A program made the translations under genes and the position numbers. Positions 11,455 through 23,830 of a DNA stretch of 64,000 nucleotides are shown one piece after another. Position 1 is the first letter of the stretch. Each line of letters opens with the position of its first letter. This stretch comes from Meghimatium bilineatum (lineage: Eukaryota; Mollusca; Gastropoda; Stylommatophora; Philomycidae): assembly GCA_034231615.1 (NCBI GenBank), contig CM067311.1, forward strand, positions 23,822,967 to 23,886,966. The letters are read 5' to 3'. The notes below the pieces were generated by a model. It was not told the DNA's origin and made no database searches. It saw nothing but the letters and a program-made list of their open reading frames with translations.

Positions 11455-11728
11455 CCGTGTGTTGTCATGGCCCGAAATGGGAGCAAAGAATAGCAACACT
11501 GTTTACCTTCCATGCATGTCGTAAAAGGCGACTAAGGAGGTTATGGGATGGAGTTGGTTGTCCCATTCCATATAGGGTCAGTGACCCAAAGCCATGCTGA
11601 AGTCTGATGTGTCAGGCCAAAAGGCGCAGATATCGCAGCAATGCCATAAACCATTACACAACGCATTCCGTTCTCCGGACTACTTTCTGCTAATCTGCAG
11701 GAGTTTGAGAACGAACGCAGAAGAAATG
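11455..11728 (+). mobile_element. SINE family B copy
   Basis: Near full length. It shows the 5' stem GTGTTGT / GCAACAC (11459-11465 with 11493-11499), the GTCG..CGAC hairpin followed by TAAGG (11518-11537), and the tail GAACGAACGCAGAAGAAATG. Confidence 0.88.
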
Positions 11729-11967
11729 TAAAAGATGCAGCAGACTCACAGCACAACTATTTTCAATCTTCTGGACTATATTCGATATCCAGCAGGCGAA
11801 CAAATACAGAATAAGAGCTCTGGTGGTAACGTTACCAACAGTCATCATCAGCATTACCTCACTTGTTTGTTAGAAATAATTATCAAAGGTAAAATAGTTG
11901 TGGCCAACTAAGATATATCTATCCTTGAATTTGTGGCTTTTCAGCAGCTACTGAGACTCACTGTCCT

Positions 11968-12232
11968 GTCCTAGGTTATATATGTGGACCAAACAGCAAG
12001 ATAGCCTACAACTGCTGAATTAGCAACTAACCAATCAGGTGATAAATGTGAGTCAAACTGCACGAGAGCCCACTGTTGCTGAATTAGCAACCAACCAGGT
12101 GATAAATGTGGGTCCAAGGGCATGAGAGCCCATAAGGTGTGGATCAGCAACCAACCAGGAGATAAATGTGTGTCCCAGGGCATGATAGCCCACGGACTTT
12201 CAGATCAACAAACAAGGTGATAAATGTAAATA
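11968..12232. repeat. Tandem repeat, about 60-bp unit, four copies
   Basis: Unit includes CAGCAACCAACCAGGTGATA and GGGCATGAGAGCCCA. The unit contains the GATCAGCAACCAACCAG end of the tiny retroposon family, so the array may have grown from such an insertion. Confidence 0.75.
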
Positions 12233-12234
12233 GA

Positions 12235-13780
12235 CCTTGAAAGGGCATTGTTTCTGATTTAAAATATTTTTTTAACACATCATGACATTTTTACAATAAA
12301 GGAAATTGATTTTTATATTAAACAATTTACTGACTAAGTTTAGCTATAGTTTAATTATATTTCTGGTATATACACATGGTGATCAAAGCCAAACAAATAT
12401 ATATTTTAATGTGTTATGGTAATGGTGTTACTAAAAATATCTCATCCTGGATAGATTCCAAAATGGCTGAGCCAATGAAACAGTCTTTTAAAGTGGAATG
12501 CTGGTGAATTCTTTAGTATAATTTGGAATTTGTGGAAGATGAGTGTGTGATACATTGAAACTAAATGTAAAACAAAACGTCTAGCATTAAAATAAATATG
12601 ATTTAACTCTTGAAATAACTCTAAGGATTTAAAATTCCTTCAGACAATGCAAATATTCATTTTGATATGGAAAATTTCAAAGCTCTATGTCACGATTTTC
12701 ATTGTATAAAATTGCTGAAAGATGGCATTCATAAATTTGTTTACAGCCTTGGTAATGGGAGAGTGCTGGCCAGCAAAGTGTTAAATTAAGCTTGATAAAG
12801 CATACAAAATATAAAACAGGAAGAGAAAGAAATTACTTGTGTATTTGAGCAAATAATGTGGAAAAAAAACGGTTAGAATACACATTTTTCAAGTAAAGAC
12901 CACCCCCATTGATGCTTTATTCTTGTCAGTTAATTCGAAATGTCTATAACAGAGCACTTAAACAGTAACTCCGGCAACAGTATCAAAATATCCCACCATC
13001 GAAAATAGTTTGGATTCGCTAAGGTTGACTAAAATCAACACAATTTTTAAAGGGAAAAAATCCAGTTCATTACTAGTTCTGGCTCTTCTGTTTCATGTTA
13101 CTTTCATAAGACCTAATTTCTCTGCCATTTCCAGCACAAGTTTAAACAGTGCAGAGACTCCACTGTACATGGATTTCCCAATGTGTACCACATCTTTCCC
13201 AACAGAGCAGCAAGTAAGTTGCTTACAGAGAGTAGTATTGCTAAGAGCTTGGAACTCGGTGGTTCAAATGATAATGTTTAGAGACTAGCAGGAAAAATGT
13301 ACTACTAAACAAAACGCTGTCGTTGTTTTTGAACCTATTACCTTGCAGACTATAAATGATGTGACCTCTTCACTACAGCGATTTCTACTCATGGACACTA
13401 CAGTAATATTTTCTGAAAATTATAATTATCCTTACTGTAACTTTAATATAGGCACACTCCATGCAAACGAAAGAAGAAATCCGTATGGTAGAGCACAGCA
13501 ATTTCCCTCCTGCATGCTACAGCAAATAGGAAAAAATCTGGCAAGCACATCAAAATTTTGTCATTATCAATGCTCATTATTGAGTCAATAACAGGAAATA
13601 GGTTCCTGGCTGTGCAATAGAATTTCTAGACTTGTGACAAGACCACAAGGTAAATCAGAAGTGAAACCCTCATACTGGAACTGTCAGCCGCTAGTTTGAT
13701 AAATTGTGAGGTGGGGATCAGAGTACACATGGATTTATTCGAAATGCTCTATTCATATAACATATTTCACACTGCAAATA
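12235..13780. other. Intergenic, nothing recognised
   Basis: No motif-bearing ORF. 12600-12785 weakly resembles 10085-10305 (both end near CAGCAAAGTGTTAAA), so an old dispersed repeat may be present. Confidence 0.5.
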
Positions 13781-13954
13781 TAGTGAGAATCCCTTTATAA
13801 CAGATTTCCCTTTATAACACATTACCCTCTATAACAACACTTCAAAATCCCAATTATATTTATTCTTTATTGTTTGTACTGTCTATAGCGAATTTCTGTT
13901 ATTACATACATATTTCATTGGTCGAGACCAAGTTGTTATAATGAGATTTTACTG
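13781..13954. mobile_element. pogo-like MITE
   Basis: Same family as 10330-10484, ending GTTGTTATAATGAGATTTTA and CTG before TA. Confidence 0.65.
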
Positions 13955-13983
13955 TATTGAGTACATCGCAAACATTTTAAAAT

Positions 13984-14150
13984 TCTTCTTCTTCAGCGTT
14001 CATTCTCAAACTACTGCTGGATTTCTGTTGTAGCAGGACCATGATCCATAGTAGATTTCCAGCAGGATGTAGTTCAGAGAATGGAAATGCGCTGTTTCGC
14101 CGTTTTATTTGCGCCAATGGCCTGACACATCCGTCTTCGGCAGGATTTTT
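13984..14150 (-). mobile_element. SINE family A copy
   Basis: Near full-length reverse copy; CTTCTTCTTCAGCGTTCATT is the reversed tail and CATCCGTCTTCGGCAGG the reversed 5' end. Confidence 0.85.
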
Positions 14151-14639
14151 AAATTGAAATAAACCTCCTTGTCATTTTCTCTTTTACTGTAAATAAATTT
14201 CTAGAATATTATATGGGTTATTGTTTTTGGCACACAAATGTTTCAAGTAATGGGAGAGATGCTGATTTAGAAATGTGACATTTGAAGAAAATCTGGATAG
14301 TGTTATCTTGATTTGGACAGTAACAAGCATAACATCCTGAAATGAAAAGAATGAAGAAGGCTTGAGTTGACAGGAATGTGTGTCTGTTATCCCTGAGTTA
14401 TGGTAACTCAGCATGTATAAGCACATTATCATTAGCTAAACCACTAGAAAACCTATGAATATGTCCAGACCGCAATGGGTCTGTTAACAAGTAATAACTA
14501 ATTTAACTAGATCTGAAGTTTTTTCATCAACTGTGTAATGTCAAAGCCCCATTATCATCATGTGTTGCTGGCATTACTGGCATATCTTGTGTTAAGAAAG
14601 CAAAATGAAATGAAATAGTAGCAAACATATTGTAGCCAC

Positions 14640-14935
14640 TTATAATTTAAAAAATATTTACCAACATACTCAAACACATCCAGTATTATCCATCAGATAT
14701 CCAGCAAATTCACATACATATAAATAAATAACTGATATATGTAGATATCTGACATATCCAGGTATCATTACCACGGACACCCAGATATCCAACAAACCCA
14801 GTTATCTCATATGATATAATCAGATGTTATCAAGAGTATCCAGAAAACATCCAACATGTCCATAGATTTCATTATCCAATATCAAGCATATCCATTATAT
14901 CCAGATATATATGTCAATATATGCATATGAAAGAT
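14640..14935. repeat. Degenerate ATATCCAG-rich region
   Basis: Many irregularly spaced copies of ATATCCA and CCAGATATC, downstream of BTBD10. No fixed period was made out. Confidence 0.5.
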
Positions 14936-15332
14936 CTCACCAATGACCCATCAGATCAACCAGCATGCACATTTGACCTCTAGTGGATGACATACACATA
15001 AAGTGAGGCTTTCCTTTTGTTTAAGTTTCACAACACTCCATTTGTACAATAATGAAAAAACAACTCTTGAGAAAAACCTTCCCATAGCACAAAAGGATGT
15101 AAGAGCTGTATCACTCATAATTTCAGGGATCAAAAACAAATCAATACTAGACATACAAATACATTATCCAAAACATTCCAAAATATCCATGTCATTATTA
15201 GGCATACCCAGATCTTACTCAACAATATCTGGAAATGTCATTATCCAATATATGCAGGCAACTCTTCCAGCACAATAAATGTTTCACACCGCCTCACATG
15301 CTTGCAATCATGACACAATACTTGCACTACAA

Positions 15333-15623
<291 letters not shown>

Positions 15624-15837
15624 TTATTAACCATAATCAAGATTAATCTCAATGACATAAAATTCAATCACAGAAAGAAACAGTTGAATAGTTCAAGAAC
15701 AAGCAATAAATTCTCTACTATATTACTGAACAAAATCTTGTTATCTCTGTCTCTCTTTATGTCCTTTGCAGAATGTTGTCCTCACTGCTACTCTGTAAGC
15801 CTCATGATTCAGTGCGAGCTGCCCAGCTTCCAGTGGT

Positions 15838-16471
15838 ATGTTCTTCTTCTTTCGTTCACTTGAAACATGTCTATATCTGTAATTTGTCTCCTTAATAAAA
15901 CTCACTGTTTTTTGTAGTTCATACAGTGTCCCATAGAGCTTTGATTCCAGTGTTGTTTCCTCTGGCCAATATGTCTGCCTCAGCGTTTCATGCTCAGAAC
16001 ACTCTTGTAGTATATGTTTGGCACTCTGTGCTGTCTGTCCACATGGCCGTGTTGCCAATCTTGAACTTTGTATACATGTGACTGCGGAGTCGGTTGTGTC
16101 CTGTTCTGAGACATAGAATTATAACTTGTTCTGATCTGTTCATAATGTGATAGTCATCTTGTGTTGGTGGCTTTCTTATTGACTTGATCATCTGTTTTTT
16201 CTGATGGTAGGTGATTGGTATATCTGGTTGGTCTTCGGCAGCACCTTCCTTAGCCAGTTGGTCTGCTTTTTCATTTCCTGGTATTCCACAGTGAGAGGGT
16301 ATCCACTGCATGGTTACACTATACTGGTACGACAATTCGCTAAGTAGTTTTTTTTAAGTCTGTTAGTTTTCCAGACTGGAGAGCTTGAAGCACTGACCTT
16401 GCATCTGTCAGGAATACCACAGGCTGTAGGCCAGAGTTGGAGTTCAGCACTAATTTAGCTGCCACAGTGTC
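15838..16471 (-). mobile_element. 5'-truncated copy of the full-length LINE family
   Basis: Closely similar to 39750-40390. It covers the end of RNase H (WIPSHCGIPGNEKADQLAKE) and the C-terminal region to the GAA-rich tail. Small deletions break the frame, one of 8 bp inside the C2HC finger and one of 6 bp near DDYHIMNRS. The 5' break is near 16471, where similarity stops and another LINE relic starts. It lies in BTBD10 intron 8. 5' truncation is usual for target-primed insertion. Confidence 0.9.
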
Positions 16472-16475
16472 ATGT

Positions 16476-16790
16476 GTCCATCATAGTCTTGGTCTACCTC
16501 TTGTTCTCTTTCCTGGAACTTTTCCCTTCTTTCCAAACCATTGTGTCTTTTTATATGTCCGATATATGTAAATTTGCATTTTTTGGATAGTTGTGAGGAG
16601 ACAGTCTTCTTCTACGTTAAGATCTTTGTGGATATATGCATTAGTTATTAATTCTGACCATGATAATCTTAGTACATTTCTATAACATTTTATTTCAAAT
16701 ACAGATGATTCCTTTTCCATTGTCGATTTCATTGCCCATGTCTTGCAACTGGAAAGATATATCTTCTTAGTAGTTGGTACAGAGCTCATA
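16476..16790 (-). mobile_element. LINE C-terminal relic
   Basis: The minus-strand frame reads SSVFEIKCYRNVLRLSWSEL, ITNAYIHKDLN and GKRTRGRPRL. The F-E-x-x-C-Y-R-x-x-L-x-x-S-W and GRP pattern is typical of the C-terminus of RTE/CR1-type retroelement proteins. It is abutted on the left by the truncated LINE at 15838-16471. Confidence 0.75.
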
Positions 16791-16812
16791 TATAAAATTC
16801 CCTATTTAACAC

Positions 16813-17072
16813 TTGTCTTCTGCGCTCGTTCTTAAACTTCTGCATATTAGCAGGATATAGTCCTGAGAACGGAATGCATTGAGCTATGGTTTACAGCTTA
16901 GCTATGATATCTGTGGCTTTCAGCCTGACAAATCAGACTTCAGCATAATTTCTGGATCACTCTGACCCTCGATGGCATGGGACAGCCAATTCCACCCCAA
17001 ATCTCCTTAGTCATCTCCTACAATATATGGTGTATTGCCACTCTTTGCTTTCCTCTCGAACCCTGCCAACAT
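16813..17072 (-). mobile_element. SINE family B copy
   Basis: Reverse copy from the tail CTTCTGCGCTCGTTCTTAAA to the 5' end CTCTCGAACCCTGCC. Next to it, 17130-17300 holds the unrecognised CPEC repeat peptide on the minus strand. Confidence 0.8.
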
Positions 17073-17139
17073 TAAAAAAATATCCAATAAATCTTATTCC
17101 TTACTGCATATAATTGTATGCGGTTAGTTAAACATCGTA

Positions 17140-17305
17140 TCATCATCACTGCACTCTGGACAAGTCCATAGGTGCTCCAATCTCTCCCTGAGTGTATCCG
17201 CCATTACACCTCTGATGACAGTTTTGGTTCTATGTTGATTGCCCATCATTTTTCTGCACCCTGCTCCCCTCTGGCGACCCCACATTTCAAATCCTGTTCC
17301 TTAAT
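17140..17305 (-). pseudogene. Frameshifted copy of the CPxC repeat peptide
   Basis: Minus strand, two frames: SYSMARIKEQDLKCGVARGE then MGNQHRTKTVIRGVMADTLR and ERLEHLWTCPECSDDDTMFN plus stop. A single-base shift separates the halves. It matches 27840-28049. Confidence 0.6.
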
Positions 17306-17330
17306 TCTAGCCATTGAATAAGAACCACCA

Positions 17331-17490
17331 CCGAAGATGGATGTGTTGGGCCATTGGCACAAATAAAAATAAAATGGCGACACAATGCATTTTCATTTTC
17401 TGAACTACATCCTGCTGGAAATCTAGTTGTACCATTGTCCAACTACAAGAGAGATCCAGTGGGAGTTTGAGAATGAACGCTGAAGAAGAA
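17331..17490 (+). mobile_element. SINE family A copy
   Basis: Near full length, from ACCGAAGATGGATGTGTTGG to GAATGAACGCTGAAGAAGAA. In BTBD10 intron 8. Confidence 0.85.
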
Positions 17491-17989
17491 TGAGAATCAT
17501 CCACCAAAATAAAAGAAGCGACAAATTCCACAATATACTCAGCACACAAGATCGCAGTCTCCAGAAAAATCTTAAACCCCTAACACTGAAATGCAACAAA
17601 GGTTTTAGCGAATAAATAGATTGATCCACTTCAAGTTCACCTTCACGTGCTGTCTCCCGTAGGGAATTCAACACATCTGCCCGATGCATTGCTCCTCCCC
17701 AGGGTGTAACAGCAGTACCTGACACCAGCAAATCAGCTTTCGTTGACCCGAACGCCAACATGCCCAGTCACGAACATAAAAATCACCATCTCCAACTTCG
17801 ACCCTATCAATATCTCAATCCATTGTTCATGAATGAGACCCTTTTGTACTATCATACTCATCGAGTCATACTCAGGATACAGGTCAAGATCTCTGTATGA
17901 GGCCTATATGAAAATCCTTCTATCTAGGAATTGTATATTGTCCATCCCCAGAAGGATGGTGGCATGTTACTGGTCCACATCTGCTATCA

Positions 17990-18170
17990 ACTGTAGGAGT
18001 GAAAGCTTTAGTTTTCATTCCAAGGCCAGATATGTCATCTCTGTTGTACTATATCCATGTTTGTTCAAGATATCTTTGATGTTATCTATCTTATTTCTTT
18101 CTTGGTCTTCCTCTGTCCCTGTAACCTGATCATATTTTATTATAAGTGTTTGTAGGGAGTTGGATGTATT
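17990..18170 (-). mobile_element. LINE C-terminal relic
   Basis: The minus strand shows SGYRDRGRPRKK near 18120 and degenerate downstream sequence, the basic GRP tail of an RTE-type LINE. It is short and broken, so the family is uncertain. Confidence 0.5.
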
Positions 18171-18302
18171 ACATTCTCATAAGATGTTCAAATTGCAACA
18201 GTAGTTGCTGTCTCTCGATAGGTTAAATACATGATATAATGGCTATTCTATTTCTGATTTCATCTGTCTAATCTGATAATGCGGACAAATTGTATATAAT
18301 TA

Positions 18303-18475
18303 CTGTAGAATCCCTCTATACTGCATTCTTTTATAATAAATTTTCCAGTATAACAACACTTTTCAATATCCCCAATTATATTTATTCTATATTGTTTGTA
18401 CTGCATATAGCAAATGTCTGTTATTGTATACATATTTTGTTGGTTCGGACCAATTGTTATAATGGGATTTCACTG
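18303..18475. mobile_element. pogo-like MITE
   Basis: TA, then CTGTAGAATCCCTCTATACT at the left end; TTGTTATAATGGGATTTCAC and TG at the right end. In BTBD10 intron 8. Confidence 0.65.
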
Positions 18476-18599
18476 AATAATTTTATATATCAAAGGTCAT
18501 ATTTTACCACTCTAGAGGAAATTTGTAGTGGCATTCTCTTAGAATCCTCTAAATAAAACTACACAACAAAATATGACACAATTCTTAAAAAAATTACAA

Positions 18600-18955
18600 T
18601 CTTTGTCTTGAGTTGAGAGATATGACATTTAGTATGGTTCTTGAGTTGAGAGATATACCATTTAGTGAAGCTCTTGAGAGATATGCCATTTAGTGTGGTT
18701 CTTGAGTTGAGAGATATTCCATTTAGTGAAGTTCTTGAGTTGAGAGATATACCATTTAGTGAAGTTCTTGAGTTGAGAGATATGACATGTAGTATGGTTC
18801 TTGAGTTGAGAGATATACCATTTAGTGAAGCTCTTGAAAGATATGTCATTTAGTGTGGTTCTTGAGAGATATACCATTTAGTGAAGTTCTTGAGAGATGC
18901 CATTTAGTGTGGTTCTTGAGAGATATGCCATTTAGTGAAGTTCCGGATTTATTAA
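18600..18955. repeat. Minisatellite, about 33-bp unit, BTBD10 intron 8
   Basis: Unit GTTCTTGAGTTGAGAGATAT plus ACCATTTAGTGAA, with shorter variants lacking GAGTT. The 33-bp period keeps frames open on both strands, producing spurious repetitive ORFs. Confidence 0.9.
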
Positions 18956-19727
18956 CTGGCCACAATTTTCACAGACAAATGGTAGTTTTATTTCCTAGAG
19001 CTGGTACTACAGGTGCACAGATGTATGTATATTTTCTAGAGCTGGTATCACAGGTAAAAAAGAACAGGTGATAACCTTAAACAGAGCTGATATCACAAGT
19101 GCACAGATAAAACGTGTCATGCCACCACAGTATCACAGGTGTACAGACAACAGGTGTTCTTTATAGAGCAACACTTTATATGTGTTGAATATTTAGGCAC
19201 CACTAATTCATGTAATCACATCACCAGTATAATATACTGGAATGAGTAACTATCAGTTGGTGTATATATGTTATGTGTTGCCGGATTCGATGACCTATGC
19301 GCCATCCACTTAGAGGCCCATCTATACAACCCTCCTAAATAAAATATCGCAACCTCCAACCACTGATCAGTAATTATAGACACGGGAAATAGTTTGCAGA
19401 AAGAAAATTGCCTAAATTTTGTTTTGCTTTTTGGGGAAAAAGGTAGATACTTTATATGGTGTTGCAGGTTGTTTTGTTTTGTATCTTCACCATTTTATTA
19501 CGTATCATATATACACCAACAAAACTTACATAATTAGATTTAGAATACAGTATTCAATACTTTATTTCCCTTTAAAAATGTATAGACAAATTTCTAGACA
19601 GAAAATTATTGCATATTCCAAACACCCACCAAAAATAAAGCAGAAAAGAATTGCACTGCAGTGGGAATTTACATAATTTTTATTTGGCATGCTAAAGGTT
19701 AAAATGCTGCTCTATCACTAGTACTTA

Positions 19728-19934
<207 letters not shown>

Positions 19935-20626
19935 TTAACTCCATGATGCTGACAATTTCATTATTGAAACAATTAAATAAATTAACCTTCTTTAGACTAT
20001 TGATGGTGGTCACAGCCGATGGATGTCCTTCCGTATACAGCTGTGACCACAGTCCTCTGTTATGTGCTTATTATTGACAAGGAACTACAAGATGTTTAGG
20101 CTCACATGACCAATTACAGCGCTACCTATCTGTGGTCTTAATGAACTTTCATTTCCGACATTTCGTTTTAAAGGAGGCAGTAGATCAGAGTTGTAGATCT
20201 AATATTTAAATTAGTAAATGGTCACCATTTTTTAGTGAAATTTTTATGGATTTGGATTCTTATTAGGCATTCTTGAGTCTGTAAATCACCGATATAGATC
20301 TTGTTCCATTAGTCAATATGACTAAGACAATGCTATTTATGTTGACAGTGAATGCAGCCAATAGGTTTCATATGTAGCTTTGCAATTTTTTTTCGAAATG
20401 CAGGACTGCAAATCCTAGCTGATAACATTAGTGATTGTAGACGTGTTTCGTTTGTTTATGACATGATATGAACATGTTAGTTTCATTATGAAATGACATC
20501 GAAAAAGAATAGGTCTAATATATTAGATATATTGACGTGGACTACTAACTTCTAGACCTGGTGAAGAACAGATGGACAAGGTTAATGATCTCTATGTGTC
20601 GTATTTGTTTGCACATATGATATAAT

Positions 20627-20911
20627 TTTTTTTCTTCTTCTTTCATTCACTTGAAATATGTCTATATCTGTAATTCTGTCTCCTGAATAAAACTGTCTTT
20701 TGTAGTTCACACAGTGGCACATAGAGCTTTGATTCCAGTGTTGTTTCCTCTGGCCAATATTGTTTTGTATGTGACATCCTGATTAATTGTGCACCTTTTG
20801 GCTGGTTGCCCCCACTTCCGCACCCTGTTTACCTGGGCAGAACTGTGGTCCTGCTTGAGTGGGACTGCCCAACTAGTCTTAGTTACCAGCACCACTTCAA
20901 TGTGCTGGGGT
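20627..20911 (-). mobile_element. Internally deleted LINE derivative (RIME-like), 285 bp
   Basis: The left part (about 20640-20760) matches the 3' end of the 39.7-kb LINE, and the right part (about 20765-20910) matches its 5' UTR, with some 3.7 kb missing between the equivalents of about 39893 and 43616. It is bounded by an 11-bp perfect TSD TATGATATAAT (20616-20626 and 20912-20922), so it moved as a unit rather than being deleted in place. It also lacks part of the 5'-most UTR including one side of the candidate ribozyme. It is in BTBD10 intron 7. Confidence 0.85.
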
Positions 20912-21326
20912 TATGATATAATCATGAGAATGTTAGTTTGCTTATGAAATAATAGGACATGGGGATGTCATGCCACACACAGCTGAAACAGTATATTTTT
21001 TAAAATATTATTGCCACCACATTCTCACATATCAATCAATTGCCAATACCGAGTGCAGTCGGCCATCAAGCTTCTCCACAATTCTCTGTCTCTTGTGTTG
21101 TTAATAAGTTCAGTTGGTTACATAAATCTAGGCACATTACTCCTGTAGTCATTGCTTTCAGGAGGAAATCCGTTTACTGAATAGCAATCACAGAAAACAC
21201 ATTCATATTGTACTAAATTTTTTAAACCGGAAGTATGTATCATACTTACACCAACAAAACTTACATCATCAGATTCAGTATTCAATTATTTATTTACAGT
21301 AAAAAAAAAAAGTATTTCTTCTTCTT

Positions 21327-21575
21327 CTTCGGCGATCATTACTCAGTCAGGTTGGGACTTCGGATTCTATGATATAGGCTGCTGTCTGTTTTAAAGTGTC
21401 CACTGTGCCATACAGTTTCTCTTCAACACTGATTGGGGTGGGCCATGTCTTGTTTCTCAGGTCTGCATACTGGGGACATTCTTGTAGGATATGTTCTGCT
21501 GTCATATTTGCAAGGCTGCAATGGCAGAGCCCAGTTGTCCCTATTTTGAATTTGGTGTACAAATGATGTCTCTAA
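21327..21575 (-). mobile_element. LINE 3' fragment, sister family with C2HC finger
   Basis: The minus strand encodes MYTKFKIGTTGLCHCSLANM followed by TAEHILQECPQYADLR and a tail ending in IIESEVPT, the C-terminal finger of an RNase H-bearing LINE. It is related to but distinct from the 39.7-kb element. A CTTCTTCTTCTTC run marks its 3' end. It interrupts a dispersed repeat whose parts flank it at 21240-21310 and 21580-21715. Confidence 0.8.
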
Positions 21576-21725
21576 AAAAAGTATTTTAAAACCTCTAAAA
21601 ACAAATAAGCTATTGTGCTTTCCAAACACCCACCAAAAATGAATCAAATTGTCAAAAAATAATCCAGTGGCAGGAGTTTGCATAATTTTTATTCAGCGTG
21701 CTTGCTGACAATTTATAACAATTTA

Positions 21726-21941
<216 letters not shown>

Positions 21942-22579
21942 TCATTTATCTAAAGAATTCCAACAAAAACATTTCATTGTCAGTGTATCTACATGTAAGA
22001 AAGTAGCCGTAATTGTAACCTTCGATAACAGTTACCATGTTGTTCCGACAGGCCGAAGTTGTGCTTGAACTAGTTACGGCCTTGGCGTGGGTGGGCGGAA
22101 CAACAAAGAAACTTATCGCAAGGGCCAGAGTTGTGACCTGATGTCGATGTCTGTTTCGGAGCGGTATTAGACTTGAAACACCATCGAGTTGGATGGCTGC
22201 TGGAACAGAGGGCGGAGCACTTATGGGAATGCCCCATGTGCTGTGAGGCCAGTTTCTAATAAAAAAATCAAGATTGTAAGTAAGTCCCAGGATTGTAGAA
22301 GCACATTTTAGGTATTTCTACAAATAATAAATCACCACAAAAGAAAAAAAAACTCAATACATTGTGACCATCGTCAATGTTACACTGATTGTACACTGTA
22401 GATGAGATATTCCAGTGTCATAAAAAGATTGGAGCACTAATTTCCATTAGCCAAAGTTTTTAGATGACTTCTAACTAACAAACAAATGTTGTAGACTGTC
22501 CAGCTCCTGAATGAGTCTAGTAGTTCTGAAACAGACTGCTCAAACATCATAGATGTTGTCACCATAGAGTTTTCTTTAT

Positions 22580-23830
22580 CTTACATCTCAATGATATATT
22601 CTATGGGATAACCACTACCTCATATCCCAATGGTACAATATTCCATAGGATAACCACTACCTCATATCCTAATGGTACAATATTCTATAGGATAACCACT
22701 TCCTCATATCCCAATGGTACAATATTCTATAGGATAACCCTTACCTCATATCCCAATGGTACAATATTCTATAGGATAACCACTTCCTCATATCCCAATG
22801 GTACAATATTCTATAGGATAACCCTTACCTCATATCCCAATGGTACAATATTCTATAGGATAACCACTACCTCATATCCCAATGGTACAATATTCTATAG
22901 GATAACCCTTACCTCATATCCCAATGGTACAATATTCTATAGGATAACCACTACCTCATATCCCAATGGTACAATATTCTATAGGATAACCCTTACCTCA
23001 TATCCCAATGGTACAATATTCTATAGGATAACCACTTCCTCATATCCCAATGGTACAATATTCTATAGGATAACCCTTACCTCATATCCCAATGGTACAA
23101 TATTCTATAGGATAACCACTACCTCATATCCCAATGGTACAATATTCTATAGGATAACCACTACCTCATATCCCAATGGTACAATATTCTATAGGATAAC
23201 CACTTCCTCATATCCCAATGGTACAATATTCTATAGGATAACCACTTCCTCATATCCCAATGGTACAATATTCTATAGGATAACCACTTCCTCATATCCC
23301 AATGGTACAATATTCTATAGGATAACCACTTCCTCATATCCCAATGGTACAATATTCTATAGGATAACCACTACCTCATATCCCAATGGTACAATATTCT
23401 ATAGGACAGCCACTACCTCATATCCCAATGGTACAATATTCTATATCTTCTTCTTCTTCATCGTTCATTCTCAAACTCCTGCTGGATCTCCCTTGTAGCA
23501 AGACCATTGTTCTACTAGATTTCTAGCAGGATGTAGTCCATAGAATGGAAATGCGTTGTGTCGCCGTTTTATTTGCGCCAATGTCCTGACACATCCGTCT
23601 TCTGCTGTAATATTCTATAGGATAACCACTACCTCATATTCCAATGGTACAATATTCTATTAAATAACCCTTACCTCATATCCCAATGGTACAATATTCT
23701 ATAGGATAACCACTACCTCATATTCCAATGGTACAATATTCTATTAAATAACCCTTACCTCATATCCTAAAGGTACAATATTATATGGGATAACTGCTGC
23801 CTCATATCCCAATGGTACAATATTCTTAAC
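22580..23830. repeat. Minisatellite, 42-bp unit, BTBD10 intron 6
   Basis: Unit GATAACCACTACCTCATATC plus CCAATGGTACAATATTCTAT and AG. About 20 copies before and 5 after a SINE insertion at 23446-23605. Three unit variants (CACTACC, CACTTCC, CCCTTACC) partly alternate, giving an 84-bp higher-order period between about 22700 and 23115. Confidence 0.95.
23446..23605 (-). mobile_element. SINE family A copy inserted in the 42-bp minisatellite
   Basis: Full-length reverse copy splitting the array. The array sequence AATATTCTAT is present on both sides of it, as expected of a target-site duplication, which fixes both ends of family A at about 160 bp. Confidence 0.9.

Noticed and set aside
15003-15278. 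91-codon plus-strand ORF downstream of BTBD10
   Set aside because: No motif, low-complexity AT-rich sequence overlapping an ATATCCAG-rich region; consistent with chance.
15741-15837. C-terminal extension NIPLEAGQLALNHEAYRVAVRT of the truncated LINE frame
   Set aside because: It lies beyond the GAA tail that ends the LINE, so the continuous frame is accidental read-through into flanking DNA.
18559-18853. Repetitive ORFs on both strands
   Set aside because: They arise from the 33-bp period of the minisatellite and have no biological support.
22580-23455. CRISPR-like appearance of the 42-bp array
   Set aside because: No unique spacers between repeats and a clearly eukaryotic context; it is a minisatellite.
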